A stretch of DNA of 45,548 nt from Magnetococcales bacterium (GTDB lineage: Bacteria; Pseudomonadota; Magnetococcia; Magnetococcales; UBA8363): assembly GCA_015232865.1 (NCBI GenBank), contig JADFYU010000018.1, positions 1-45,548 of the forward strand, given 5' to 3'. This document shows positions 1-8,852 of the stretch, piece after piece (position 1 is the stretch's first letter; every line of letters begins with the position of its first letter). The position numbers and the translations under genes are program-made. The notes beneath the pieces were generated by a model. That model ran no database searches. It saw only the letters and a list, made by a program, of their open reading frames with translations, and was not told the origin of the DNA.

Positions 1-758
1 ATGAGACTTTTTTCTAGTTTGCCAGGTGAATCAAGAGGTTGTGCCGATTGCGTGCGTACAACTGCCGGATCTAGGATCATGAGCCTCCAATGAAAAAGGC
101 TTCTCTCCCCCATCGAAACGAACCCCACTTGGAACAGAAGTTAACAGGGATTCATCTACAAATCAATTTGCAAAATACACTCAAGATTGGAAATATTCTG
201 TAAAAAGTGGGTTTCAATCGTCAATTCAGGCAGAGTGCCATAGCATTATCGAAAATTGAGTTTTTAGCAATGAGGGTCGCTCATTCCACGGATATCATTA
301 GATTTACTGGCAAACTTTGAATCGTGCGTTTGGAACGCGGGAGGAGATAAACTCCATTATTTTCTCGCAGACTTTGCGTTTTAGGTGGGCAGTTCCGGTA
401 TACTGTGTTTGGCGTTCACGCCAGCTTTGGCTTTGAAAGAATTTTTTTTTGATTTATAAAAGGTTACCTCATCTGGCTGAAAATGAATGCCCCTGACAAT
501 TGCCGCCGCTATTATTTTTATAAGCTCCATTTTTTTCAATGGGTTGGAAACAGGAAGCCAAAAAAATCGTTGAACAACCGCCTCAACTGTAAGAGGCTTC
601 CCAGTCCATTAACCAGGCATTTCGCCAAAGAACGTAACCATTTTTCTTGTTTTATCGGGCAAAGAACCTAACGGCAGCCGTTCGGTCCGACAGACTCCTG
701 AAAATGGCGGTTTATCAGAACGGTAATCACGCAATTGACCTGACAAACCGGAAAACCC
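1..758. other. Gene-free left edge
   Basis: No reading frame here has a credible start, ribosome binding site or recognisable product. The sequence is AT-richer than the neighbouring genes. The only structures I see are small inverted repeats: TGGCGT/ACGCCA around a 2-base centre at 410-423, and AACGG/CCGTT around 3 bases at 670-682. Neither is followed by a convincing U-tract on the strand of a nearby gene. A short open frame at 483-671 encodes a basic, low-complexity peptide with no family resemblance and is not called. Confidence 0.5.
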
Positions 759-1697
759 TCAGCCATCAGCTGTGATCACATTGATCAACTCGCTACGAAC
801 TCGGAAGGCCGATTCCGTACCGACCTGACAGGTTCCGGCACCATCATGACCACCCCCCCCATATTTGAGGCACAATTCACCAATTTTGGTATTGGATGAT
901 TTGTTAAAGATGGATTTTCCCAATGCAAAAACCGTCGTGCTGCGTTCAACACCCCATAAAATATGCATGGAAATGTTACACTGGGGATAGAGTGCGTAGA
1001 TCATGAAGCGGTTGCCTGGTACAATGATATCCTCACCTCTGAGATCGATGACCGCCAAATTGTTGATAATCTTTGTGCAGGTCTGAATCTGGGTTTTAAA
1101 CATCTCCTCCCGCTCAAAATAATAGTCCACCCGCTCACGAACATCCGGCAGAGCCAAAACATCCTCAACGGAGTGATCCCGGCAATAATCGATCAATTTC
1201 ATCATCAACTGGTAATTGGAGATGGTAAAATTTTTGTAACGACCCAACCCGGTTCTTGGGTCGGTGATGAAGTTGATCAACATCCATCCTTTGGGGCAAA
1301 AAATATCGTCGTCTTCAAACTGGGCAGAGTCGGCCTTATCGACGGCGGCCATAATTTCATCCCATTTACTTGAAAAAACATCGCTGCCGCCAAAGTGACG
1401 ATAAACCACCCGTGCTGCCGAAGGGGCCAACGGATCGTTGATGTGGTTTTTCGCCTCCAGCCCAGAGAGTCTTGAAGACTCACTCTCATGATGATCGAAT
1501 GCAAGGTGAATCCCCGAAGTATACGGCAGATTGGTCGAAATATCGTTTCCGGTTACTTCAATTTTTCCATCCAGCATGTCTTTGGGCTGCACAAACAGGA
1601 TCTCTTCTATCAGGTCCAACTCCTTTAAAAGCATGGCACTGACCAGACCATCAAAATCGCTGCGCGTGATCAGACGAAATTTTCGTTTTTCAGACAT
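759..1697 (-). CDS. DHH-family phosphoesterase, exopolyphosphatase-like
   Basis: A 312-residue soluble protein with the two-lobed DHH/DHHA1 phosphoesterase layout. The N-terminal lobe has the SDFDG motif near residues 13-17 and the DHHES motif near residue 68, both supplying metal-binding Asp and His residues. The C-terminal lobe carries the glycine-rich GGGGHDGAG substrate loop near residue 280. Members of this superfamily hydrolyse phosphodiester or phosphoanhydride bonds with Mn or Mg, acting on oligonucleotides, cyclic dinucleotides or polyphosphate. The substrate here cannot be read from sequence, and the polyphosphatase label is only the usual annotation of close relatives. The start is ATG with AGGAGA a few bases upstream. 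It is the last minus-strand gene after the stator/PilZ genes, separated by about 206 bp, so it may have its own promoter. Confidence 0.8.
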   Translation of the reverse strand: MSEKRKFRLITRSDFDGLVSAMLLKELDLIEEILFVQPKDMLDGKIEVTGNDISTNLPYTSGIHLAFDHHESESSRLSGLEAKNHINDPLAPSAARVVYRHFGGSDVFSSKWDEIMAAVDKADSAQFEDDDIFCPKGWMLINFITDPRTGLGRYKNFTISNYQLMMKLIDYCRDHSVEDVLALPDVRERVDYYFEREEMFKTQIQTCTKIINNLAVIDLRGEDIIVPGNRFMIYALYPQCNISMHILWGVERSTTVFALGKSIFNKSSNTKIGELCLKYGGGGHDGAGTCQVGTESAFRVRSELINVITADG

Positions 1698-1903
1698 GGA
1701 CTTCTCCTATTTCAACCCCCCGGAAAACGGCTTGACCAAAATGTTTGTTTAATTCTCACTATTACTAACACAACCGAAGCGATTCGTCACCTGAAACAAC
1801 CACGCCCTGACATGAGGATCGGGCAATGGAGCTGTTATATGCTCAGCGCCCCATCAAACGGCTTTCGGACCACAGAATGGTCCCTGAATTTTCACAAACA
1901 AAA

Positions 1904-3817
1904 TCAGTCATCGTATTCCGATTTCAATTGAGCCTTTTCCGCCAGGATTTCCCGCTGCCTTCGTGCAATATGGGCTGTAATGATCGCTTTAAACGACTCC
2001 GGCATGGGATCAATGTGGGTCGCAACCTTTATTTTTCCATCTTTCGGCCCTTGGACAAACACCACTTTGCCAAAACAGTTGACCGCTTTGAAATTTTTCC
2101 CTTCCGCACTTAAAAAAATCCGCATTTCCAGAAGATCACCCTGCTTGATCCACAAACGCCGGGTGCGGAAGGCAAACCCGGTTGCACTCAAATTGACCGT
2201 AAACAGATCCTTACCATCCAAAGAGGTACTGACCGGTTTATCCAGCATGCTGAGGTCAATATCATCGACCAAACCCTTGAGAAGTAGCAGATCCTCTGCC
2301 AGAGCCGGTTGCTCTTTGGCGAGAGCCGCAACAACCTTCTCCGTTTGCCGGTGAAGACTGCTCAAGGCGACCTTGGCCAACTCTATTCTCCCCTGTTCCG
2401 TGATCGAATTGGCCAGATCCCGCTCTTTTTGCTTTTCCAGTTGTCCCTTCAACTGCAAAACCACCTGAGCCAGCAGCCGCTCTGAACGACCCAATGGCAA
2501 AACGGCCTTTTTGGTGATTTCCAACAAAAGTGCCGTAAGACCCTGAAAATATTCCTCTTCATTTTCGGATGCCGCCCGGAGGAAAAGCCAAGAAAAATGG
2601 TCTTGCAGCCAGATCAAATATTTCCGAGAAGCGGACCGCTTTTTTTTCAGACGATCAAAGTAAGGTGTAAAGCTTTTCAAGAGGATCTGCTGGTTTATAA
2701 TCCGTTGTCGCAAGCCAAATTCATGGTACTTTTCAAAATGCGGCAGAGACTCATTCTGGAACGTCTCTTCTCGCACCACACTCCAGATAAACGGAATCCT
2801 GTCGTTGATCCGAAAATCCTTCCGATCATCACTGATCCGAACCGGCTTTTCAGTCACCGTGACCTTGGAGTCAATCACCTCCATACCTTTTTTCAAAATC
2901 TCATCATATTTTTTTTCCAAGTGTTGCAGGGGGGGGGATTTTGAATCCGGCATTTTTTCAATCCTCTTGGAAAGCGGGGTTGGCGAAACCGACGGTGTTT
3001 TCATCTCCTGTTTAACCGGACGAGGGGTGATGGATGGCGTTGGCTTTTGGCTCGAATGGGTGGCCATTTTCGGCGGAACTTTTCGGGTCAGATTGATGGG
3101 AAGCGTGCCCAAAGGCGCCCTTTTGGATTTTTGTTCAACCACCCTCTCTGCTGCAACCGGCGCTACAGGCTCGCTTTCACGGGCCGGCTTTGAAAGGGAA
3201 GCCCTTTTGAGAGCAGCCACAACCGGCCTTTCAGGTTCGAGCGGCTGTGGCGGTACGGCAAAAGCAGGAATTGACCGTTGCTCCCTCTGTAGCTCCACAA
3301 CACCCCGACCAATCGACTCGAAGATACAGAACACCCGGGTCAACTGGCTTCCCGGATCCAATTGCATCTCCGTCACCCGTCCAAAACAGTGGAACGGCCA
3401 GGAGGCTATGGTAGGAGATGAAAAGTGTAGCTCCAAAATGTCCGATACTTGAAGATCCGGCTGTTCAAGCCAAAACGTGACCCCCTGACCGTCTTTATCC
3501 AACTGAACAGGGGTTTTTTTACTGAGGGTCGGAATGATTGAGAGCAGAGTCTCGTTTAATTTTTTATTTAAAACCTCAAGCACGTTCATCCGCTGGCGAG
3601 GCTTACCCTCTCTGACCATACCTGACGGTCCCATACGGGCTTCGACATCGAGATGGGCAAACATCTTCGTATCCAAACCAACGTGCATGGTTGGAATAAA
3701 AGTGCCCATCCGCTGACAACGGACTACACGAGCCAGATAGACCGAAGAAACCCGACGCCACCAAAGATTGGTCGATTCTGAGGTATCCGGTGCTGTGGGT
3801 ATGGTTCTGTTTACCAT
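1904..3817 (-). CDS. Large PilZ-domain protein with helical insertion
   Basis: A 637-residue protein. Residues about 20-190 look like a degenerate PilZ-type beta domain, with a stretch (LELHFSSP...CFGRVTEMQ) that echoes the C-terminal domain. Residues about 195-315 are a proline- and basic-rich linker. From about residue 330 a second domain begins with the c-di-GMP motif RxxxR (RKDFR). About 190 mostly helical residues follow, and the partner motif NxSxxG appears as NLSATG near residue 550. The typical PilZ beta segment follows that motif. PilZ domains bind cyclic di-GMP through these two motifs, so c-di-GMP binding is likely for the C-terminal domain. It lies 89 bp downstream of a smaller PilZ gene of the same split design and of the stator genes, suggesting a role in motility control. 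The exact function is unknown. Confidence 0.75.
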   Translation of the reverse strand: MVNRTIPTAPDTSESTNLWWRRVSSVYLARVVRCQRMGTFIPTMHVGLDTKMFAHLDVEARMGPSGMVREGKPRQRMNVLEVLNKKLNETLLSIIPTLSKKTPVQLDKDGQGVTFWLEQPDLQVSDILELHFSSPTIASWPFHCFGRVTEMQLDPGSQLTRVFCIFESIGRGVVELQREQRSIPAFAVPPQPLEPERPVVAALKRASLSKPARESEPVAPVAAERVVEQKSKRAPLGTLPINLTRKVPPKMATHSSQKPTPSITPRPVKQEMKTPSVSPTPLSKRIEKMPDSKSPPLQHLEKKYDEILKKGMEVIDSKVTVTEKPVRISDDRKDFRINDRIPFIWSVVREETFQNESLPHFEKYHEFGLRQRIINQQILLKSFTPYFDRLKKKRSASRKYLIWLQDHFSWLFLRAASENEEEYFQGLTALLLEITKKAVLPLGRSERLLAQVVLQLKGQLEKQKERDLANSITEQGRIELAKVALSSLHRQTEKVVAALAKEQPALAEDLLLLKGLVDDIDLSMLDKPVSTSLDGKDLFTVNLSATGFAFRTRRLWIKQGDLLEMRIFLSAEGKNFKAVNCFGKVVFVQGPKDGKIKVATHIDPMPESFKAIITAHIARRQREILAEKAQLKSEYDD

Positions 3818-3906
3818 TCACTCAAATCAACGAAAAATCTGACCCCAAACAACCCCACCACCCGGTTATTCACTGGAGTTGGCAAAACAGTTGGTGACAA
3901 GAGAAA

Positions 3907-4509
3907 TCATCGGCTCCGTTTAGCACGAATCTCTTCGGTTTGTCGTTTAAAAATATGTTGAATCAGACTCTCCCGATCACCATCCAAAATAGGCTCAAAC
4001 TTACCGGCAACTTTGGAAAATCCCTCTCCATCGGGAGGAAACACCTTCATGACCCGAACATAACAGAGCACCGACGCCATAACTTCCAGGGAGAAGGAGA
4101 TCCGCAACTCCAGCATCTCACCGGCCTCCATGTCACAATTTTCTTCTTTGAAGGCGATGCCGCCGCCGCTCAGATTCATCCAGGTCGGAACCATGGGCCG
4201 CTCCTGCTCGCCCGGATGAAACAATCTGAGGAGTAGGTTGAGTTTAATGTCCATCCGACTCAAAATCCGCGACAAGGTCGGGTCGGATCGCTCGAGCTGC
4301 TTCAGGCGATCCGTCACATCCAAAGAGTTCAGGATCTGCTCTATGTCATTGTGCCGGGTCGGGAAGGCTCGGAATTTTTCATAGTGAGCCAGAATATCAG
4401 CCATTTCCTGATCACTGACCCGGCGCCAGGAGAGCGGCAACGTATCATCAACCCGGGCAAATTCACGCTGTTGATTGGTTGTTCCGGTTGCTTCTGCCGC
4501 CATGGTCAT
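3907..4509 (-). CDS. PilZ-domain protein in stator operon
   Basis: A 200-residue soluble protein with both PilZ signature motifs: REFAR (RxxxR) near residue 16 and NLSGGG (NxSxxG) near residue 113. In a standard PilZ domain these are separated by a short strand region. Here about 90 residues of predicted helix separate them, as in the larger neighbour. It follows motB by 81 bp on the same strand. A YcgR-like role, reading c-di-GMP to brake or tune the flagellar stator, is a reasonable inference from operon position but is not shown by sequence. The start is taken as ATG at 4509, with GAAAGAGTGA just upstream; an ATG two codons later is also possible. Confidence 0.75.
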   Translation of the reverse strand: MTMAAEATGTTNQQREFARVDDTLPLSWRRVSDQEMADILAHYEKFRAFPTRHNDIEQILNSLDVTDRLKQLERSDPTLSRILSRMDIKLNLLLRLFHPGEQERPMVPTWMNLSGGGIAFKEENCDMEAGEMLELRISFSLEVMASVLCYVRVMKVFPPDGEGFSKVAGKFEPILDGDRESLIQHIFKRQTEEIRAKRSR

Positions 4510-4590
4510 TCACTCTTTCAAACCCGTATGGGGATCGTCATGAAAATACTGTTATGGAATCCTTAGGATTTCAGCCCATCCCCTCCGAGC

Positions 4591-5352
4591 TTACTTATCC
4601 TCTTCATTTGGTGCCTGGATAAAGTCCGTACTCTCTAAAATTTGACTTTTTTCAAAAGTTGGCGTCTCACGGGAGATCAGAATTTCGATTCGCCGATTTT
4701 TGGCTCTGGCCTCTTCTGAGTCGTCGGTGTTGAGCGGAGAGTATTCCGCCATGCCACGAGCCTGAAAACGGGAAGGATCCACCCCACCCTCGGTTGAAAA
4801 AAAAGAAACCATCGAAGAGGCCATGGCCGAAGAGAGCGACCAATTGTTGGGATAGATACTGTTAGGGTCTGAGGGATGGTTATCAGTATGACCGGAGATA
4901 AAGATCATGTTGGGCACTTCGGCCAGCAACGTCGCAATCTGTTGGAGTTTTGGCTTAATGGTCTCTTTGACCGCCAAAGATTCATCAAAAAGCAGATCGC
5001 GGCTCAAACGGACCATAAACCCATTTTCCAGTTCAAGAACCTCCGCTTCGCCGTTATCGGTCTCGTTGACCAAGACAAAATCCAACTGCTCTTGCAGTTT
5101 GACCAAAACGACCTGCTGTTGAAAAGAGGTATCCACAACTGTCTCGCCGGTCGGGGTCGGTTGAATGTTTTCAATCCTTTGGGTGCCGAACGCATCTTTG
5201 AGAGAGCCGGAAGCCTCTTCGAACTTAACAATATCCAACTGGGCGAAGGAGAGCAATAGAACGAAAAAAGTCAACAACAGGGCCATCATGTCACCAAAGG
5301 TAACCATCCAGCCCGGAGCGCCTTTTTTACATGGGGGACATTTTTTTGCCAT
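4591..5352 (-). CDS. motB: Flagellar stator protein MotB/PomB
   Basis: A 253-residue inner-membrane stator subunit. The N-terminal segment has a CPPC pair, then PGWMVTFGDMMALLLTFFVL, a single membrane helix whose Asp near residue 21 is the ion-carrying residue of MotB/PomB. A plug and linker region follows, then an OmpA-like peptidoglycan-binding domain from about residue 120. That domain shows the usual GHTDNHP, NNWSLSSAMA and AKNRRIEI blocks. It anchors the stator around the rotor and, with MotA, forms the ion channel. The sequence looks closer to PomB (sodium type) than to enteric MotB, but the coupling ion cannot be fixed from sequence. It is 65 bp downstream of motA, and the start has GGAG and AGGAAAA upstream. 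Confidence 0.92.
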   Translation of the reverse strand: MAKKCPPCKKGAPGWMVTFGDMMALLLTFFVLLLSFAQLDIVKFEEASGSLKDAFGTQRIENIQPTPTGETVVDTSFQQQVVLVKLQEQLDFVLVNETDNGEAEVLELENGFMVRLSRDLLFDESLAVKETIKPKLQQIATLLAEVPNMIFISGHTDNHPSDPNSIYPNNWSLSSAMASSMVSFFSTEGGVDPSRFQARGMAEYSPLNTDDSEEARAKNRRIEILISRETPTFEKSQILESTDFIQAPNEEDK

Positions 5353-5417
5353 TTTTCCTATTAACTCCCTCTACTGCAAAAGCAGGGCGTGATCATTTGA
5401 GAAGATTAAACAACAGA

Positions 5418-6170
5418 TTATTCCAGATCTCGTTTTGATGGAGGCAGAGCCGCTTTGAGTGCCTCTTGCAACATGCGTGGATTCACCCCTTTTTGAATGC
5501 CGATCATGCCGTCAATGATAATCTGGCGAACCATCTGCTCCTCTTTACTATAGGCCGACAGCTTGACGGCAACCGGAATGGCAACCACGTTGGCCACGAT
5601 CGAACCGTACAACGTTGTCAACAAGGCCACAGCCATGGCCGGCCCAATGGATGACGGGTCTTCCATGCTGGCCAACATCTGCACCAGACCGATGAGCGTT
5701 CCGATCATTCCGAACGCCGGAGCCGTCTCACCCGCGCCATCCCAAATGGCGATCCCTTTATTGTGGCGCTCAGCCAGATAATCCAGATCCTTGGTCAGCA
5801 CGCTTTCCAGGAATTCCGGGTCCGCCCCGTCCACACAGTGGTTGATGGCACCCTGAAGAAAGGGATTGTCCGATTTGACCTTTTCCAACGCCAAAATCCC
5901 GTCCTTACGGGCAATATTCGCCATATCAACCAAGGTGTTGATCGTGGCTTCCGGATCGCTCTGGGTAACAAAGAAGGCTTTGGCCATGATGCCGATACAT
6001 CCAAACACCTCTTCCATTTTGTGTTTGATCAGCATGGCGGCAATAGTGCCCCCAATAACGATGAGTAAACTCGGCACGTTGATAAACATCACAATGTCGC
6101 CACCAAGCATGATGGCCATGATAATCAAGGCGAATCCGAGGACCATCCCGATAACGGTAGCTAAATCCAT
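5418..6170 (-). CDS. motA: Flagellar stator protein MotA/PomA
   Basis: A 250-residue MotA/TolQ/ExbB-superfamily membrane protein with four hydrophobic segments: residues about 5-22, 30-48, 145-170 and 178-200. The opening MDLATVIGMVLGFALIIMAI followed by INVPSLLIVIGGT is strongly PomA-like. The cytoplasmic loop between helices 2 and 3 carries the charged residues expected to contact FliG. It assembles with the MotB product as the torque-generating stator. It is the first gene of an apparent motA-motB-pilZ-pilZ operon on the minus strand. The ATG is preceded by CTGGAAGT, and 137 bp separate it from the mtnA stop, leaving room for a promoter. Confidence 0.93.
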   Translation of the reverse strand: MDLATVIGMVLGFALIIMAIMLGGDIVMFINVPSLLIVIGGTIAAMLIKHKMEEVFGCIGIMAKAFFVTQSDPEATINTLVDMANIARKDGILALEKVKSDNPFLQGAINHCVDGADPEFLESVLTKDLDYLAERHNKGIAIWDGAGETAPAFGMIGTLIGLVQMLASMEDPSSIGPAMAVALLTTLYGSIVANVVAIPVAVKLSAYSKEEQMVRQIIIDGMIGIQKGVNPRMLQEALKAALPPSKRDLE

Positions 6171-6308
6171 ACTTCCAGTTCCCTATCTGTTAGTCCAACC
6201 TTAAAAAAGGTCGGAAAAATTGTTACCATGGCCAATTTACTGTTGACAAGGCCTGCGCTACATCGAGAATATGCGAAAAACAGGCCAACTACTATAAATC
6301 CGTCTGTT

Positions 6309-7358
6309 TTATGAGTCAAACAGCTTTAAAATTTTCTCCGTGTCAGGACCGACAACCACCCCTTTTTCGGTGACTATGGCCGTGACCAACTCGGCCGGAG
6401 TCACATCAAAGGCCGGATTTCTCACTTTAACCCCTTCTGCGGCGGACCGATGTCCCATGCAGTGGGTCACCTCCTCCTCGGCCCGTTCCTCAATCGGTAT
6501 CCCGGCACCGGTTGCCGTATTCAGATCGATGGTTGAGAGCGGTCCGGCAACAATAAACGGAATGCCATGCCGTTTCGCCAACACCGCCAAGGTATAGGTA
6601 CCAATTTTATTGGCAACATCCCCATTGGCGGCAATGCGATCGGTTCCAACCACCACCACGTCGATCAAGCCCTGACTCATGATATGCCCGGCCATTCCGT
6701 CCGTGAGCAACGTGGTATCGATGCCATCCTTGAGCAACTCCCACGCCGTTAAACGCGCCCCCTGTAGGTATGGTCGGGTTTCATTGGCATAAACTTTAAC
6801 ATTTTTAAATAGATCCTTTGCCCCACGGATAACGCCGAGGGCCGTCCCATATCCGGCGGTCGCCAAAGCACCGGCATTGCAGTGGGTCATGATGGAGAGT
6901 GGGCGCCCCTGGGGACGAGGCAATATTTCCGCCCCCAGCCGCCCCATGGTTTTGCACGATTCAATATCTTCCAGGCGAATCAGCTCCGCCTCCTGTAGCA
7001 ATCGGACCGGGACATCCTCTTTGGGGACGGCATCCAATAGGAGTTGCATCCGATCCAAGGCCCAGGCCAGATTGACGGCTGTGGGGCGACTCTCCCGCAA
7101 CGCCGTCATTCCCGGTGCCATGGCCAAACTCCAGGATTCCGGCACACCCTGCTCCGCCAACCTCTTGGCTTCTACCGCTACACCAAAAGCGGTCGCACAA
7201 CCAATGGCCGGCGCGCCTCGCACCACCATGGACCGGATGGCCTCGGCCACCTCTTTGGCAGAGTCAAATTCCAGATAGACCTCTTGATGAGGCAAAAGAC
7301 GCTGATCCATCATGCGGACCCGTCCGTTTTTCCAAACAGCGACATCAAAGATACTCAC
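6309..7358 (-). CDS. mtnA: Methylthioribose-1-phosphate isomerase
   Basis: A 349-residue eIF2B-like sugar-phosphate isomerase of the methionine salvage pathway, converting 5-methylthioribose 1-phosphate to methylthioribulose 1-phosphate. Recognisable family blocks are MVVRGAPAIGCATAFG (residues about 44-59), THCNAGALATAGYGTALGVI near residue 160, NETRPYLQGARLTAWEL near residue 190, and GTDRIAANGDVANKIGTY near residue 240. The last block contains the catalytic Asp. The start codon is GTG at 7356-7358, and its GTGA overlaps the prmA stop by 4 bases, so the two are translationally coupled. No other methionine salvage gene is in the window. Confidence 0.95.
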   Translation of the reverse strand: MSIFDVAVWKNGRVRMMDQRLLPHQEVYLEFDSAKEVAEAIRSMVVRGAPAIGCATAFGVAVEAKRLAEQGVPESWSLAMAPGMTALRESRPTAVNLAWALDRMQLLLDAVPKEDVPVRLLQEAELIRLEDIESCKTMGRLGAEILPRPQGRPLSIMTHCNAGALATAGYGTALGVIRGAKDLFKNVKVYANETRPYLQGARLTAWELLKDGIDTTLLTDGMAGHIMSQGLIDVVVVGTDRIAANGDVANKIGTYTLAVLAKRHGIPFIVAGPLSTIDLNTATGAGIPIEERAEEEVTHCMGHRSAAEGVKVRNPAFDVTPAELVTAIVTEKGVVVGPDTEKILKLFDS

Positions 7359-8224
7359 AAGCCCGTGCCTTTTTTATTAAAGATCAACGTCACCCACTCC
7401 CCCATGACCAGCGAATCGACATGAAATAAATTGCGTTCCAGATAGGAGTCAACAACCTCCTTGGATTGTTCGAGCAAAATACCGGATAAAATCAGGTAAC
7501 CGTCAAGTGCGAGACTGTTTATCAAAGGATCTCTCATTGTCAGCAAGACTTCCGCCAAAATATTTACAACCACCGTTGAAAATGGACCGTCCGGCACCTC
7601 GGCGGCTTGGAGAAAGGCAATCTGTTTTTCCACGCGGTTGATCTGAGCATTTTTTTCGGCAGTCTCAACAGCAATCGGATCGTTGTCGATGGCCATTACC
7701 CGATCAGCCCCCAACAAAACCGCCCCAATGGCCAAAATCCCAGAACCGGTCCCCATATCCAAGAGGCTCCCCAACCCGACCAGATCCGCTACCCGCTCCA
7801 GACTTTCGAGACATCCCCGTGTTGTCTCATGAGAACCGCTACCGAAAGCCATTTCCGGGTCCATGCGGAGGATTTGACGGTCATTATCCGCATCCGGCGA
7901 AAGCCAGCTGGGAAGAATCAACAACCGCTGACCGGTCGGAACCGGCTTTGCGTGGACCTTCCAGGCACTTTCCCAATCTCCCTCCTCCACTTCAAACCAG
8001 TCCAGAGAAAGTTCCGCCGATTTTCTCCCCATCGCCACCAGCATCAGTTGCAGTTCGACAGCAATCTGCACTTTTTCCGGCTGTTCAAAATACCCTTTGA
8101 TCAAGGGCTTAGCCCGACCATTGACAATATCCACAACCATCCCCATGGAACCATGGCCATTCAAAATATCACAGACATTGTCCACCAAATCAGCCGTTAC
8201 GAACAGATGAATCTCATGAATCAT
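7355..8224 (-). CDS. prmA: Ribosomal protein L11 methyltransferase
   Basis: A 289-residue SAM-dependent class I methyltransferase that trimethylates ribosomal protein L11. The N-terminal 100 residues are the L11-recognition part. The catalytic domain begins with FGSGSHETTRGCLESL near residue 128, followed by the SAM loop DMGTGSGILAIGA near residue 156, the acidic VMAIDNDPIAVETA strand, and the NILAEVL motif near residue 220 that aligns with the PrmA active-site NILA. Length and motifs are normal for the family. The start is ATG at 8224 after GAGAAAAAATA. It is transcribed divergently from the tRNA-Phe promoter and precedes mtnA with a 4-base overlap. Confidence 0.93.
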   Translation of the reverse strand: MIHEIHLFVTADLVDNVCDILNGHGSMGMVVDIVNGRAKPLIKGYFEQPEKVQIAVELQLMLVAMGRKSAELSLDWFEVEEGDWESAWKVHAKPVPTGQRLLILPSWLSPDADNDRQILRMDPEMAFGSGSHETTRGCLESLERVADLVGLGSLLDMGTGSGILAIGAVLLGADRVMAIDNDPIAVETAEKNAQINRVEKQIAFLQAAEVPDGPFSTVVVNILAEVLLTMRDPLINSLALDGYLILSGILLEQSKEVVDSYLERNLFHVDSLVMGEWVTLIFNKKGTGL

Positions 8225-8243
8225 TATTTTTTCTCTATATTCA

Positions 8244-8272
8244 TTGACAGGGAACTAAACGAGCAGTATAAG
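8244..8272 (+). promoter_or_regulatory. Sigma70-type promoter of tRNA-Phe
   Basis: TTGACA at 8244-8249 and TATAAG at 8267-8272 are separated by 17 bp, which is close to consensus. The tRNA gene begins 63 bases after the -10 box, implying a 5' leader of roughly 55 nt. The promoter points away from prmA. Confidence 0.75.
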
Positions 8273-8323
8273 CAGACCCACCTTGGCAATGACAGGCATA
8301 AAGTTTCGTTGCCAGAAAATAGA

Positions 8324-8428
8324 TTCCGAGGTAACGCCCAGGTAGCTCAGTCGGTAGAGCAGGGGACTGAAAATCCCCGTGTCGGTGGTTCGATTCCGCC
8401 CCTGGGCACCACTCTTCTTACCTCGGAA
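8324..8428 (+). repeat. Inverted repeat bracketing tRNA-Phe
   Basis: TTCCGAGGTAA at 8324-8334 and TTACCTCGGAA at 8418-8428 are exact reverse complements. The left arm ends one base before the mature 5' end of the tRNA. The right arm begins six bases after its CCA. In the primary transcript they would pair to extend the acceptor stem, so the structure is more likely related to processing than to chance. Whether an enzyme uses it is not known. Confidence 0.7.
8336..8411 (+). tRNA. tRNA-Phe (GAA)
   Basis: A 76-base gene including the encoded CCA end. The acceptor stem GCCCAGG (8336-8342) pairs perfectly with CCTGGGC (8401-8407), followed by discriminator A and CCA. The D arm contains the TAGCTCAGTCGGTAGAGCA block. 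The anticodon stem GGGGA/TCCCC encloses the loop CTGAAAA, giving anticodon GAA at 8369-8371 for phenylalanine. The T arm contains GGTTCGATTCC. The whole gene is bracketed by an 11-bp perfect inverted repeat that could lengthen the precursor stem. Confidence 0.98.
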
Positions 8429-8660
8429 ATTCTCCGTTGGCAGTACGGGCAATCAGCCCGTTCAACGCCGCCAAAAACTCCCCAATGATTCCAATGGTTA
8501 CGAAGCCGCTGTTTTCGTGCGGCATGAAAACCTCCGTACCGGCCCACACCGAAAACGGCCCCCTATTCTCTCTTCTGCGCCATTTTCTCTGAAACCTGTT
8601 TACTTTGGCTCGAAAGGTACGGAACTCTCCGTTGTCCCTATCGGAAACCTCATACAGCCA

Positions 8661-8697
8661 AAATCGGCCTCGTCACCAGCTCTGGCGGGGCCGATTT
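8661..8697. repeat. Hairpin block of IS copy 1
   Basis: AAATCGGCC at 8661-8669 pairs with GGCCGATTT at 8689-8697. The loop contains a smaller CCAG/CTGG pairing. A block of the same length and stem sequence occurs at 10955-10991, at the same distance (about 156 bp) from the stop of the second transposase. It therefore belongs to the mobile unit, possibly as a terminator or an end structure. Confidence 0.65.
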
Positions 8698-8852
8698 CAG
8701 TGGACAAAGAGGGCGATTTCCGGGACAATCAGGCGTGAGGTGTGACTTGATGGCCCGTAGAAACCGCGTAATCACCGATTTTGCGCACGGCCAGTCGGAA
8801 CACTACCTCAAGCATGCTCTTTGAAAATCAGGAACCGATTAACTGACTTGTG

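Noticed and set aside
483..671. 62-codon plus-strand frame in the left gap
   Set aside because: No ribosome binding site, odd composition and no recognisable motif.
8347..8547. Minus-strand frame across the tRNA giving GGIEPPTRGFSVPCSTD
   Set aside because: This peptide is the antisense translation of tRNA-Phe, a common false gene call. The rest of the frame is unsupported.
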